Assembly (NCBI RefSeq): GCF_900188385.1
Contig: NZ_FZOI01000001.1
Location: 1 to 64,000, forward strand
Length of the DNA stretch: 64,000 nt
Direction of reading: 5' to 3'
Source: Azospirillum sp. RU38E
GTDB taxonomy: Bacteria > Pseudomonadota > Alphaproteobacteria > Azospirillales > Azospirillaceae
Part shown: in pieces, positions 9,647 to 18,807 of the stretch
How the letters are laid out: each line of letters begins with the position of its first letter
Numbering within the stretch: the first letter of the stretch is position 1
Made by a program: the position numbers and the translations under genes
Notes under the pieces: model-generated
What the model saw: only the letters and a program-made list of their open reading frames with translations
What the model was told of the DNA's origin: nothing
The model's database searches: none

Positions 9647-9863
9647 GGTCGCATTCTCCCTCGTGATCCGCGACGCCGCCGCCCCTTTTGTCGGGCGACG
9701 CCGGTCCGCATCACGGCCGGCGCATTTTTATGTAACGGCTTTTGTACACTTACCGTTCTCTTTCCGTGGTCGCAACCCTTTCAAACGGGGGGCAGGGTGC
9801 CGGGTTGTTGTGGTGAGCGTGACTCCTCTATAAAGGCGCGTGCATGTGTGTAAGGGGAGTCTG

Positions 9864-11318
9864 ATGCAGGGTTGGAGAATTTCCGCCATCACCGTCCTTT
9901 TCATTGGGTTGGTGGCAACGGCGCTGACGGTGATGCTTTCCCTTGTCCCCTTGGGGGAAATACCCGACGAAATGAGCCATATCATGCGCGCCGATGGCCT
10001 GCGCCATGGGGAGATCGTCGGCCGGCGCGGCACCAGTGTCCATAAGGGGATGGAGGTGCGCAGCGCCGGTGTGCTGGCCGACCCTGCCCTTGGGCAGGCC
10101 GGGTATGAGACCGATTTCGGCAAGCGGGAACTGAGCCGCGAAACCCTGGCAAAGTCGAAGGCGGCCACCTGGAGCGCCCCCGTCTATATTCATGCCCCCA
10201 ATACCGCCGTATACGGGCCGGCCTTCTATGTGCCGGCCGGGCTCACCATCGCCGTGGCAAAGGCGATGGGGGGCACACCGCATGATGCCCTGATCGCCGC
10301 CCGCACGGTCAATGCCCTTCTCTATGTCGCCATCGGGGCGCTGGGGCTGGCGCTGGCATGCCGGGGCAGGGCCTTGCTGCTGATCATCCTGGGCTTGCCC
10401 ATGTCGCTGTCGCTGGCGCCCACGGTCAATCAGGATGGCTTGATCATCGCCACCTGCGTTCTGATGGCGGCCCTGTTCACCCGGATCGATGCCGGCAAGG
10501 GTGAGAAATGGGCCTATGGGCTGTTCTGCTTCCTGATGCTGATCATCTTCATGGCCAAGCCGCCCTATCTGCCGCTGGCGGCTTTGCTGCTGATCCCGGC
10601 CTGGCAGGGCTGGCAGCAGAGGCGGGAGAATCCGGCGGCAGTCCGGGGGCAGCTTCGCCTTTCCCTGTGGGGCTTCGGTCTGGTGGTCGTGCCGGCCCTG
10701 GCCTGGATCATCTATAACATGGTCTGGGTATCCGCGCCCTTCACCAAGGAATTCTATCAGTCCGGCCCGCTGTCCGGGGTCAGCGAAACGCTTTATCTGA
10801 CAGCACCCGGCTGGCAGGCCCGCATTCTGCTGTCCGAACCGTGGCGGCTGATCTCCATTCCCTATGACACCATCGTGGAATATGGCCGGCTCTGGTGGAT
10901 GCAGCTGATCGGGGTACTGGGCCCCAACGCCTATCTTTTCAGCCAGTCCTTCTATGACAATTGGGGGATCAGCATGGCCGCCATTCTGCTGGTGGCCCTG
11001 CTGCCGGCCGGCTTTGTCCCCCGTGCACCCCGGTTGGTGGTGGCGGAACGGGCAACCTATCTGCTGTTGCTGATCGGCTGTGCCTGGCTGATCATCATCG
11101 CCCAGTATCTGTCCTGGACAGAGGTGGGGGCGGTGCTGGTGGATGGCGTGCAGGGGCGCTATTTCATTCCCCTGCTGCCTTTCCTGGCCCTGCTATTTCC
11201 GCGACAGCCGGCTTCACCCACCCTCGGTACCCTGGCGCAGCTGGCGGCGTTGATCCTGACGCTGGTTGGGGTGTTTCAGAGCACGGAGCTGCTGATCCGT
11301 TCCTACTATCTGCACTGA
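9864..11318 (+). CDS. DUF2142-like polytopic membrane protein
   Basis: A 484-residue inner-membrane protein with about ten hydrophobic segments. After the first membrane helix comes PLGEIPDEMSHIMRADGLRHGEIVGRR, which fits the PDE-x-x-H-x-x-R segment of DUF2142 proteins. Those resemble lipid-linked glycosyltransferases of GT-C type and often sit near polysaccharide loci. No such locus is next to it here. The start at 9864 has GGGGAG upstream. It is divergent from pckA. Donor and acceptor are unknown. Confidence 0.75.
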   Translation: MQGWRISAITVLFIGLVATALTVMLSLVPLGEIPDEMSHIMRADGLRHGEIVGRRGTSVHKGMEVRSAGVLADPALGQAGYETDFGKRELSRETLAKSKAATWSAPVYIHAPNTAVYGPAFYVPAGLTIAVAKAMGGTPHDALIAARTVNALLYVAIGALGLALACRGRALLLIILGLPMSLSLAPTVNQDGLIIATCVLMAALFTRIDAGKGEKWAYGLFCFLMLIIFMAKPPYLPLAALLLIPAWQGWQQRRENPAAVRGQLRLSLWGFGLVVVPALAWIIYNMVWVSAPFTKEFYQSGPLSGVSETLYLTAPGWQARILLSEPWRLISIPYDTIVEYGRLWWMQLIGVLGPNAYLFSQSFYDNWGISMAAILLVALLPAGFVPRAPRLVVAERATYLLLLIGCAWLIIIAQYLSWTEVGAVLVDGVQGRYFIPLLPFLALLFPRQPASPTLGTLAQLAALILTLVGVFQSTELLIRSYYLH

Positions 11319-11327
11319 TGCCCTGGA

Positions 11328-11379
11328 TCAGTATCCGTCCGGCCGCTTCACCCAGGGGCGTGGCAGTCCCGGTTCATCG
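11328..11379 (-). pseudogene. Degraded second copy of the 3' end of the 12516-13514 gene
   Basis: On the minus strand this stretch closely matches the last 50 bases of the gene at 12516-13514 (shared blocks TCCGGCCGCTTCACCC and CCCGGTTCA). It has a one-base deletion and substitutions that break the frame. With the intact copy it forms an imperfect direct repeat around the AT-richer two-gene island between them. Confidence 0.65.
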
Positions 11380-11389
11380 TGGCGTGTGA

Positions 11390-11905
11390 TCAGCGATCAG
11401 TCGCACCGATCTCAACCAGCTTCTGCATCATCTCTGGATAAGTGTCGATGGCACAGAGCAATATCCGGGCAGAGCTGGACAGCCTTGTCCGATCCTGTTC
11501 CCAGTTGCGAACGGTTGCCAGTTCCAGCGCATATTTCAAGGCGAATTCCTGTTGTGTCAGGCCCTGCCGCTCCCGGACAGCTTTTGCATCCGGCACCGGC
11601 GGCAAGCCGCGTATGGAGGCGTCAACCTTCAGGTCGCGCAGGTTAGCCAGAAGTTCTGCCCTGTCACCAACATGAGGAAGCTCCACAGGTACTTCCTCAC
11701 CGGCCTTGATCCTGTTCAACACGGCATGGGCCTTGGAAAGGCCCATGCCGTGCCGTACCAGCAGGCGGACCAGATCAACACCGCGATCAATCATCTCCTT
11801 TTCGGACAGCACCATGCTCACGGCGGAATGTGTATGGTCGCGGGGTATGCCTTGGATTGGCACCTGTTGTTCGATAATTTGCTTCAACGACAAGTTGGTC
11901 GACAT
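11390..11905 (-). CDS. XRE-family HTH protein, antitoxin-like
   Basis: A 171-residue protein. The C-terminal 65 residues form a Cro/C1-type HTH (DAKAVRERQGLTQQEF ALKYALELATVRNWEQDRTRLSSSARILLCAI), the arrangement of HigA/NadS-type antitoxins. The N-terminal 100 residues are unfamiliar and include DLVRLLVRHGMGLSKAHAVLNRI. The start MSTNLSL at 11905 lies inside the upstream gene, giving a 119-bp overlap in another frame. It is probably the DNA-binding, self-repressing partner of that gene. The toxin-antitoxin role is inference. Confidence 0.72.
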   Translation of the reverse strand: MSTNLSLKQIIEQQVPIQGIPRDHTHSAVSMVLSEKEMIDRGVDLVRLLVRHGMGLSKAHAVLNRIKAGEEVPVELPHVGDRAELLANLRDLKVDASIRGLPPVPDAKAVRERQGLTQQEFALKYALELATVRNWEQDRTRLSSSARILLCAIDTYPEMMQKLVEIGATDR

Positions 11906-12203
11906 TGCTGTCCTCCATAACGGCCTGAGCAATAGCCTTAATTCCGCTCAGGCCCAGTTGGTTCCGCGTCAACCCGTGCATATCGGTCTGATATGCGTGT
12001 AGGGTGAGGCCATCCTGGGAAACGGCGAGCTTGGTAACGATATCAACGCGCCCAAGCAGCCGCCCTTCAAAGGCGACGTCGAAATAGAGGACAAAAGTGC
12101 CCTCATTTTCGAACCACTCGCCCTCCTCAATGACAATGCGGATGCACCATTGGCGATAATGGTACGCTTCTAGCGGACTAAAATACATGCAAATATCACA
12201 CAT
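11787..12203 (-). CDS. Hypothetical partner of the XRE gene, possible toxin or sensor
   Basis: A 138-residue protein. AAGGAG sits 7 bases before the ATG at 12203; a second ATG at 12206 is one codon upstream. It begins MCDICMYFSPLEAYHYRQWCIRIV, has a beta-rich acidic middle (FENEGTFVLYFDVAFEGRLLGRVDIV), and ends VVEANYRTTGANPRHTPRPYTF. The RTTGANP...F end recalls the tails of small polymorphic-toxin-type domains, but I cannot assign a family. The 119-bp overlap with the XRE gene indicates a tightly coupled pair. Base composition is lower in GC than the neighbours, suggesting transfer. Confidence 0.65.
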   Translation of the reverse strand: MCDICMYFSPLEAYHYRQWCIRIVIEEGEWFENEGTFVLYFDVAFEGRLLGRVDIVTKLAVSQDGLTLHAYQTDMHGLTRNQLGLSGIKAIAQAVMEDSNVDQLVVEANYRTTGANPRHTPRPYTFRREHGAVRKGDD

Positions 12204-12206
12204 CAT

Positions 12207-12515
12207 ATATCTCCTTTTGTTATATAGCCCTTCCGGGTCATGCAATGTTGGTGGGGGTTATCTATTAAAGATTTGATTTATAATGATATTTCTGGATTTC
12301 TCGCGGATTCTGTATGCGGGGTTCCAGATTGTAGGTCGTGTCAAAAAAAGATTGACACCCTCTCTGAGGTAGTTACTAATGCCATTATTCATATATGCGC
12401 CTTTCATTTGCCAAAAGGACGCACATCGTATATATGTAGCGCAATTTTGTCAACAAAATAATGCGTGCCAATTTCGAATTTCGAAATTCGAAATTGTTAA
12501 CCTTTTTTTCCTTAC
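12207..12515. other. AT-rich intergenic region with a 28-bp palindrome
   Basis: About 310 bases of strongly AT-rich DNA upstream of the two-gene island. At 12469-12496 is a perfect 28-bp palindrome, CAATTTCGAATTTC plus its complement, built from two nested TTCGAA units. It could be an operator for the XRE protein or a terminator for other transcripts. A short plus-strand reading frame here shows no ribosome binding site or recognisable protein. Confidence 0.7.
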
Positions 12516-13514
12516 TCAGTACCCCTCCGGCCGCTTCACCCCCAGCGCCGGGCACCCCCGGTTCAAGGCTCCTTTGGCCGCTGCATCGCGGGTGGCGGCG
12601 GCCAGCGCCTTGGCGGCAGCACTGATATCTTCCCCATGGCGGCGGGTGGCGCGGGCGGTGGCGCGGGCCGTCAGGCTGTCAAAGGCGCTCAGTGCCTCTT
12701 CCGGCTTCACCCCGCCATTCAGCCGGTCCAGCAGCATGGCGATGGCGGCACTTAACAACTCGTCAGCGGCGGTATCGTCGGTTTCCTTCGCTGCCGCCAT
12801 TTCCCTGGTTTCAGCCGTCGCGGCGGCGACATCGGCCGTGTAATCGTCGCGCTGGGCGGTGCAGTTTTCCAGCAGCTTGCCCTTCTCCAGCCGCAGATGC
12901 ACGGTGGTGGAGGGCGAACAGGCATGGCAGAGCGGGCCATAGGATTCAAAGGCGGCACTATAGCCGGTGATGATCGGTAGCGGCTCCACCGCCGTTACCT
13001 CCCGCAGGGCCACCAGCGGGTCGGGCGGTTCCACCGCCACCAGTTTGGTTCCCTCCACCCGCAGGGGCATCAGCTGTTCACAGGTCATGCAATTGCCGCC
13101 GGTCGCCACCTCCAGCAGGGCCAGCGGCCCGTCGGCCAGTTCCAGCACCGGGTTTTCCGCCGGGGTCACATAGGTCAGCACGCCGGGCAGTTCCGTCTCC
13201 CCCTTCAGGCTGGCGGGTTTGCCATCGGGGTGGTGATAGAGCCGCACCTGCGTCGGCACCCCGCCCTCCGGTTCCTTCTCCGGCTCCAGGCAGGGTTTCC
13301 AGCTGGTCAGCAGCCATTCCCCACCCTGGGCGGCAGGCGCGCGGGTGATGCCGGCCAGGGCCAGACCGGGCATGGTGATGCCCTGCTTGGCCAACACGGC
13401 GGCCGCCTCCGTCTCTTCCGGCGACTGGCAGTCGGCGGGGGCGCGGGCGGCGGCGGGCAGGGTGATCAGATAGGCGGCAAGCAACAGGAAGGCGGGGCGG
13501 AAGATCGGCGCCAT
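12516..13514 (-). CDS. Secreted hypothetical protein with cysteine motifs
   Basis: A 332-residue protein with a signal peptide (AFLLLAAYLITLPAAARA). The mature part has paired cysteines GGNCMTCEQL and PLCHACSP and single ones elsewhere, so disulphides or metal/haem binding are possible; no CxxCH is present. The C-terminal third is Ala-rich helix (AADELLSAAIAMLLDRL...AAAKALAAATRDAAAK) and ends CPALGVKRPEGY. It is followed on the same strand by the AT-rich island, and a broken copy of its 3' end lies beyond that. Function unknown. Confidence 0.75.
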   Translation of the reverse strand: MAPIFRPAFLLLAAYLITLPAAARAPADCQSPEETEAAAVLAKQGITMPGLALAGITRAPAAQGGEWLLTSWKPCLEPEKEPEGGVPTQVRLYHHPDGKPASLKGETELPGVLTYVTPAENPVLELADGPLALLEVATGGNCMTCEQLMPLRVEGTKLVAVEPPDPLVALREVTAVEPLPIITGYSAAFESYGPLCHACSPSTTVHLRLEKGKLLENCTAQRDDYTADVAAATAETREMAAAKETDDTAADELLSAAIAMLLDRLNGGVKPEEALSAFDSLTARATARATRRHGEDISAAAKALAAATRDAAAKGALNRGCPALGVKRPEGY

Positions 13515-13550
13515 GATGGTCCGGTGGGGCTGGGGAAGATGCCGGCCAAT

Positions 13551-14309
13551 TTACGCTGCCCGCGCCTGCTTCACCAGCCGCACCAGTTCGGCCCGCGCCG
13601 TTTCGCCATCGCGCACCCTGCGGCGAAAGGGCAGGCGGGCGCTGTGGGTGCCATCGCGCAGGTCGCAACCTTCCGGGTCGATGCCGGTGAGGCGCCAATC
13701 CCCCGCCGGCCGTTCCAGCAGCACGGTGGCGTAAAGCTGCACGGCATCGGCATGGTCTTCATTCATATGGGCGATGATACCGGCCTCCGCCTCGGCCAGG
13801 TCGGACCAATCCGCCGGGGGCAGGCGCAATTGTTCGGGCGGGATGGCGCTGATCCGGCCGAATCCGGCCACCATATGGCCGCGCCGGGCTTCCACCCGCC
13901 AGAGGGCGAAATCGGCAAAGCCGGCATAGGCGCTGGCCGAAGGGTGGCGGGCGATGAAGCGGGCCAGCCGCCTGTCATCGCCATCGCGCACCGCCCGGCC
14001 CAGCAGCGACAGGCGCGGGCCGGTCAGCGTATCGGCATGGCCGCCCGTGCCATCGAACAGCAGGCCGCAGCGCGGGTCACCTTCCAGATTGCGGGTATGT
14101 TCAGCCAGCCGGGAAATCAGCAGCAGCGGCGTGGCATCCAGATCGAACCCCACCAGCACCAGGGTCGGCACCGGCCAGCCCACCAGACTGGCATCCTGGC
14201 CGGTATGATGGGTGGCCAGCGTGGCCTGCCCGCAACCGCGCATCAGCGTGCGGGCGGCCGCACCGGGATCATTGGCAGCGCCATCACCATCCAGTTGGTC
14301 TATCACCAT
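13551..14309 (-). CDS. HugZ-like haem utilisation / FMN-binding split-barrel protein
   Basis: A 252-residue protein of the pyridoxamine 5'-phosphate oxidase-like split barrel (residues ~15-155: ARTLMRGCGQATLAT...PLLLISRLAEHTRNLEGDPRCGLLF). A DUF2470-type C-terminal domain follows (IIAHMNEDHADAVQLYA). The two together are the HugZ/HutZ architecture linked to haem degradation or haem-iron use. No haem transport genes are near. The neighbouring secreted protein starts 36 bases downstream on the same strand, so the two may be co-transcribed. Confidence 0.85.
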   Translation of the reverse strand: MVIDQLDGDGAANDPGAAARTLMRGCGQATLATHHTGQDASLVGWPVPTLVLVGFDLDATPLLLISRLAEHTRNLEGDPRCGLLFDGTGGHADTLTGPRLSLLGRAVRDGDDRRLARFIARHPSASAYAGFADFALWRVEARRGHMVAGFGRISAIPPEQLRLPPADWSDLAEAEAGIIAHMNEDHADAVQLYATVLLERPAGDWRLTGIDPEGCDLRDGTHSARLPFRRRVRDGETARAELVRLVKQARAA

Positions 14310-14485
14310 TTTCCGGTTCCCCCGCCAAGTTCGTTACAGCTCTCTTTTGCGCCCTATTCGTGCCATATTGAAATAGAAGCTGAGACTTGGCAAAGCCGTG
14401 GCAAGGGGTAGCACGTCGGGATCAACATCCGTCATGCTGCCTGCTTGAAATGTTCCACGGGTTTGTCGCCCTTGCCGGAGAGAAC

Positions 14486-15184
14486 ATGTCCCAGACGATC
14501 GCGCTGGTCGATGATGACCGCAATATCCTGACCTCTGTATCCATCGCGCTGGAAGCGGAAGGCTATGAGGTGCGTACCTATAGCGACGGGGATGAGGCGC
14601 TGCGCGGCATCACCTCCCGCCCCGTCGACATGGCCGTGCTGGATATCAAGATGCCGCGCATGGATGGGCTGGAACTGCTCCAGCGCCTGCGCCAGACCAC
14701 GGCCATGCCGATCATCTTCCTCACCTCCAAGGATGATGAGACGGATGAGCTGCAGGGTCTGCGCATGGGGGCCGATGATTACATCAAGAAGCCGTTCAGC
14801 CAGCGCCTGCTGATCGAACGCATCAAGACCCTGCTGCGCCGCGCCGAGCTGGCCCAGGGCAAGGGGGCCACCCCCGATCCGGGCCAGACCCTGGTGCGCG
14901 GCGAACTGGTGCTGGACGGGGCCCGCCATCTCTGCACCTGGAAGGGCAAGGAAATTGACCTGACGGTGACGGAATTCCTGCTGGTGAAGGCGCTGGCCGT
15001 GCGCCCCGGCCATGTGAAGAACCGTGACCAGCTGATGGATGCCGCCTATGGCGAGCATATCTATGTCGATGACCGCACCATCGACAGCCACATCAAGCGC
15101 CTGCGCAAGAAGTTCAAGACGGTGGACGACGATTTCCAGCAGATCGAAACGCTCTATGGCGTCGGCTACAAGTATAAGGAATAA
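14486..15184 (+). CDS. chvI: Response regulator ChvI
   Basis: A 232-residue OmpR/PhoB-type regulator starting [27 protein letters not shown], which is highly typical of ChvI. The phospho-acceptor Asp is in [13 protein letters not shown]; switch residues are in IIFLTSKDD and DYIKKPFS. The winged-helix domain ends [17 protein letters not shown]...YGVGYKYKE. With ChvG it controls envelope stress and acid or succinoglycan responses in related bacteria. The start at 14486 has a GGAGAG ribosome binding site; an in-frame upstream extension is not protein-like. chvG begins 132 bases downstream. Confidence 0.95.
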   Translation: MSQTIALVDDDRNILTSVSIALEAEGYEVRTYSDGDEALRGITSRPVDMAVLDIKMPRMDGLELLQRLRQTTAMPIIFLTSKDDETDELQGLRMGADDYIKKPFSQRLLIERIKTLLRRAELAQGKGATPDPGQTLVRGELVLDGARHLCTWKGKEIDLTVTEFLLVKALAVRPGHVKNRDQLMDAAYGEHIYVDDRTIDSHIKRLRKKFKTVDDDFQQIETLYGVGYKYKE

Positions 15185-15316
15185 GCGCAAGGGCCATCAG
15201 ATGGCGCTTGCTGTCTGTATTTTCCCGCCGGTGCCGCGCGGTGGCGGCCGCCACCATCCACAAGGGGGTATCCCTGCCCCCTTGTCTCAGCCCCTCCCCC
15301 AGGGGACAGCACAGAG

Positions 15317-17122
15317 ATGAGCATGGATTTGCGTAGCCCCGGCCCCCTGGCGGCCGGGACGACCAGCCCTGAGCCGCCGAAAAAGCCGGCGGCGAAGGCA
15401 CCCAAGGCCAGCGTCGGGGCGGAAGCCGCAGAGGCCCCGGCCAAGCCCCGGCACCGGCGGCGGCATTTCTCGCCGCTGACGCTGCGCATCCTGGCCGTCA
15501 ATATGCTGGCGCTGGCCATCCTGCTGGGCGGCCTGCTGTATTTGTCGACCTATCAGCAATGGCTGATCGACAAGGAACTGACCGCCCTGACGACGGAGGC
15601 GCGGATTTTCGCCGGCGCGCTGGGCGAAGGCGCCATGCAGCCGGCGGTGGATGAGTTCAACGAGCCGACCAACCAGCTTTCCAACGAACTGGCCCGCCAG
15701 ATGGTACGCCGTCTGGTGGAGACCACGGATACCCGTACCCGGCTGTTCGCCCCCTCTGGCGAGCTGATGGCCGACAGCCGGGTGCTGGGCGGCCCGAAAA
15801 GCATGGTGCAGATCGAGGAGCTGCCGCCGCTGCGCGATGGCAACCGGCTGACGGAGCTGGGCATCGCCATCTATGATTACATCGTCAATGCCGTGCCGGA
15901 GCGCGAGCATCTGCCAGCCTATCCGGGGGAGGCGGAGCAGAATGCCGATGCCTATCCCGATGTGCAGAAGGCGCTGGTGGGGGAAATTGGCCGTTCGGTC
16001 TGGCGGGTGGCCCGCGCCGATGGCCGCACCGACATGCTGTTGACCGTGGCCGTGCCGGTGCAGCGCTATAAGAAGGTGCTGGGGGCCGTCTATATTTCCC
16101 GCGGCGGGGCGCAGGTGGATACGGCAGTGCGGGAATTCCGCATGGATATTCTGCGCCTGTTCGGCATCACCCTGGGCGTCACCGTGCTGCTGTCCTTCTA
16201 TCTGGCCGGCACCATCGCCCGCCCGATCCGCCGGCTGGCCAGTGCCGCCGACGAGGTGCGCCACGGCCATGGGCGGCAGGTGGTGATCCCCGATTTCTCC
16301 CGCCGCCGGGATGAGGTGGGTGACCTGTCGGTCAGCCTGCGGGAAATGACCTCGGCCATCTGGGACCGGATGGACGCCATTGAACGCTTTGCCGCCGATG
16401 TGGCGCATGAGATCAAGAACCCGCTCACCTCCATGCGCAGTGCGGTGGAAACGGTGCAGCGGGTGAAGACGGATGAACAGCGCCAGCGCCTGCTGTCCAT
16501 CATCCATCATGATGTGCAGCGGCTGGACCGGCTGATTTCCGACATTTCCAATGCCAGCCGGCTGGATGCCGAACTGTCGCGCGCCCGCGCCGAACCGGCG
16601 GATGTCGGCCAGATGCTGACCATGTTGGCCAATATCCATGATGCCACCCTGGGCAATGCCGAAGCCCTGCGCGAAGCGGCCGCCGAATCCGGCGGGGCGG
16701 TGGCCGATGCCCCCGCCCCGGTGCGGGTGGAGGTGGATTTGCCCAAACAGGGCAAGGGGCTGGTGGTGCCCGGCCTGGAAGGACGGCTGACCCAGGTGTT
16801 CCAGAACCTGCTGTCCAACGCCCTGTCCTTCTCCCCGCCGGGCGGGGTGGTGCGCTTTACCGCCAAGGCCCTGCCCGACCGGGTGGAGGTAGTGTGCGAG
16901 GATCAGGGGCCCGGCATTCCCGAAGGCAAGCTGGCGGCGATTTTCGACCGGTTCTACAGCGAACGCCCGAAATCAGAGGCGTTCGGCAAACATTCCGGTC
17001 TGGGCCTGTCCATCTCCAAACAGATCGTCGAAGCCCATCAGGGCCGCATCTTCGCCGACAATATCAAGGGGCCGGATGGGACCGTGAAGGGCGCCCGCTT
17101 CAGCGTGGTGCTGCCGCGCTGA
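15317..17122 (+). CDS. chvG: Sensor histidine kinase ChvG
   Basis: A 601-residue membrane kinase. A charged, Pro/Ala-rich cytoplasmic start leads to TM1 (~57-78) and a periplasmic sensor of about 200 residues (KELTALTTEARIFAGALGEGAM is typical of ChvG). TM2 is near 280-300, followed by HAMP (ARPIRRLASAADEVRHG). The H-box FAADVAHEIKNPLTSMRSAVETV carries His364. The ATPase domain shows NLLSNALSFSP, DQGPGIPEG and HSGLGLSISKQIVEAH. It phosphorylates ChvI. In many relatives chvG is followed by hprK and PTS genes; here convergent trpB follows instead. Confidence 0.95.
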   Translation: MSMDLRSPGPLAAGTTSPEPPKKPAAKAPKASVGAEAAEAPAKPRHRRRHFSPLTLRILAVNMLALAILLGGLLYLSTYQQWLIDKELTALTTEARIFAGALGEGAMQPAVDEFNEPTNQLSNELARQMVRRLVETTDTRTRLFAPSGELMADSRVLGGPKSMVQIEELPPLRDGNRLTELGIAIYDYIVNAVPEREHLPAYPGEAEQNADAYPDVQKALVGEIGRSVWRVARADGRTDMLLTVAVPVQRYKKVLGAVYISRGGAQVDTAVREFRMDILRLFGITLGVTVLLSFYLAGTIARPIRRLASAADEVRHGHGRQVVIPDFSRRRDEVGDLSVSLREMTSAIWDRMDAIERFAADVAHEIKNPLTSMRSAVETVQRVKTDEQRQRLLSIIHHDVQRLDRLISDISNASRLDAELSRARAEPADVGQMLTMLANIHDATLGNAEALREAAAESGGAVADAPAPVRVEVDLPKQGKGLVVPGLEGRLTQVFQNLLSNALSFSPPGGVVRFTAKALPDRVEVVCEDQGPGIPEGKLAAIFDRFYSERPKSEAFGKHSGLGLSISKQIVEAHQGRIFADNIKGPDGTVKGARFSVVLPR

Positions 17123-17220
17123 GGTTTGGGGAGGGGGGGCTCTCCCCAAACCGTTTTCTCCACCGTAACCGCAAGCTGCGGCCCATAGGCGCTAACTTAC
17201 CCTCTTGCACCGATGTGCTT

Positions 17221-17303
17221 TCCCCGCGAAAGCGGGGATCCAGGGGCCACAAGGACCCACGCTCGAGTGCCCTTGGCCCCTGGACCCCCGCTTTCGCGGG
17301 GGA
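17221..17303. repeat. REP-like palindromic repeat, CCCCGCGAAAGCGGGG type
   Basis: Arms TCCCCGCGAAAGCGGGGATC-CAGGGGCCA and their near complement enclose about 25 variable bases. It lies between the convergent chvG and trpB genes. The same plan is seen at 47401-47522 with a CCCGGCGAAAGCCGGG core; this type of repeat is widespread in alphaproteobacteria. Confidence 0.85.
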
Positions 17304-17429
17304 GGCAGGGTAGGTGCGAACCCCTAAATTAGCGTCTATGATTGAACGCCGGGGTGACGCTGGAACGAATCGGAAAAGAGTCAGCAGGTGCAGCAGAGGG
17401 CCTTCATCCCGAAGGCCCCCCGCCAAACC

Positions 17430-18647
17430 TCACATCTCCACGCCCAGTTCCTTGGCGACGGTGAAGATATCCTTGTCGCCACGGCCGCAGAGATTCATTA
17501 CCAGCAGCGTGTCTTTCGACAGGGTGGGGGCGATGCGGGCGACGGCGGCCAGGGCGTGGCTGGGCTCCAGCGCCGGCAGGATGCCTTCCGTGCGGGCGCA
17601 GAGCTGGAAGGCGTCCAGCGCCTCCCGGTCGGTGGCGCTGACATATTGCACCCGGCCCACCTCGTGCAGCCAGGCATGTTCCGGGCCGATGCCCGGATAA
17701 TCCAGCCCGGCAGAGATGGAATGGCCCTCGATGATCTGGCCATCATCATCCTGCAACAGATAGGTGCGGTTGCCATGCAGCACGCCGGGGCGACCGCCGG
17801 CGAGGCTGGCGGCATGGCCGGTCTTGGTTTCCAGACCATGGCCACCGGCTTCCACCGCCACCATCTTCACCGTCGGCTCGTCCAGGAAATCATGGAACAG
17901 GCCGATGGCATTGGAGCCGCCGCCGATGCAGGCCACCAGCAGGTCGGGCAGCCGCCCTTCGGCTTCCAGCATCTGGGTGCGGGTTTCCTGGCCGATAATG
18001 GCCTGGAAGTCGCGCACCATGGCCGGATAGGGATGCGGGCCGGCGGCCGTGCCGATGATGTAGAACGTGTCCGACACGTTCGTCACCCAGTCGCGCAACG
18101 CGTCATTCATCGCGTCCTTCAGGGTGCCGGCACCGCTGGTGACGGGCTTCACCTCCGCCCCCAGCAGCTTCATGCGGAACACATTGGGGGCCTGACGGGC
18201 AATATCGGTGGCGCCCATATAGATGGTGCAGGGCAGGCCCATCAGGGCGCAGACGGTGGCCGTGGCCACGCCATGCTGGCCGGCGCCGGTTTCCGCGATG
18301 ATGCGGGTCTTGCCCATGCGCTTGGCCAGCAGAATCTGGCCCATGCAATTGTTGATCTTGTGCGCGCCGGTGTGGTTCAGCTCGTCGCGCTTGAAATAGA
18401 TCTTGGCCCCGCCCAGTTCTTCCGTCAGCCGCTGGGCGTAATAAAGCGGGCTGGGCCGGCCGACATAATGGGTCAGGTACTGGCGCAGTTCGGCATGGAA
18501 GGCGGGGTCCGCCTTGGCCTCCGTATAGGCCTTCTCCAGCTCCAGGATCAGCGGCATCAGCGTTTCGGCGACGAAGCGTCCGCCAAAAATGCCGAAATGG
18601 CCATGTTCGTCGGGACCGTTACGATAGCTGTTCAGGGGCGCGTTCAT
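17430..18647 (-). CDS. trpB: Tryptophan synthase beta chain
   Basis: A 405-residue PLP enzyme joining indole and serine to make tryptophan. The PLP lysine is in [12 protein letters not shown]; the ammonia/indole tunnel region reads [16 protein letters not shown]; the phosphate-binding loop is CIGGGSNA; the C-terminal motif is NLCGRGDKD. The start [16 protein letters not shown] is standard; a longer upstream reading is not. Neither trpF nor trpA lies beside it, unlike the usual trpFBA cluster, so it is split from its partners or is a second copy. Confidence 0.95.
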   Translation of the reverse strand: MNAPLNSYRNGPDEHGHFGIFGGRFVAETLMPLILELEKAYTEAKADPAFHAELRQYLTHYVGRPSPLYYAQRLTEELGGAKIYFKRDELNHTGAHKINNCMGQILLAKRMGKTRIIAETGAGQHGVATATVCALMGLPCTIYMGATDIARQAPNVFRMKLLGAEVKPVTSGAGTLKDAMNDALRDWVTNVSDTFYIIGTAAGPHPYPAMVRDFQAIIGQETRTQMLEAEGRLPDLLVACIGGGSNAIGLFHDFLDEPTVKMVAVEAGGHGLETKTGHAASLAGGRPGVLHGNRTYLLQDDDGQIIEGHSISAGLDYPGIGPEHAWLHEVGRVQYVSATDREALDAFQLCARTEGILPALEPSHALAAVARIAPTLSKDTLLVMNLCGRGDKDIFTVAKELGVEM

Positions 18648-18807
18648 GGCTGAGAACCAGTGTGGACATCCAGAGGCCTGCAAACTAGACCGCCCGCCCG
18701 CTATTTCCAAGCCTGAGACGACATGAATAATGGAATGGCGTGGTGGCGTTTGCGGGGGTCATAATATTACCCGTCAACGGGGCGGTCCCGGCAGCCATTA
18801 CGGCGAC

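Noticed and set aside
12240-12461. A 73-codon plus-strand frame in the AT-rich gap
   Set aside because: No ribosome binding site, no recognisable protein features, and the region is noncoding in composition.
12516-13514. Secreted Cys-pair protein considered as a c-type cytochrome or thioredoxin-like protein
   Set aside because: No CxxCH haem motif and no thioredoxin fold pattern around its CMTC and CHAC motifs.
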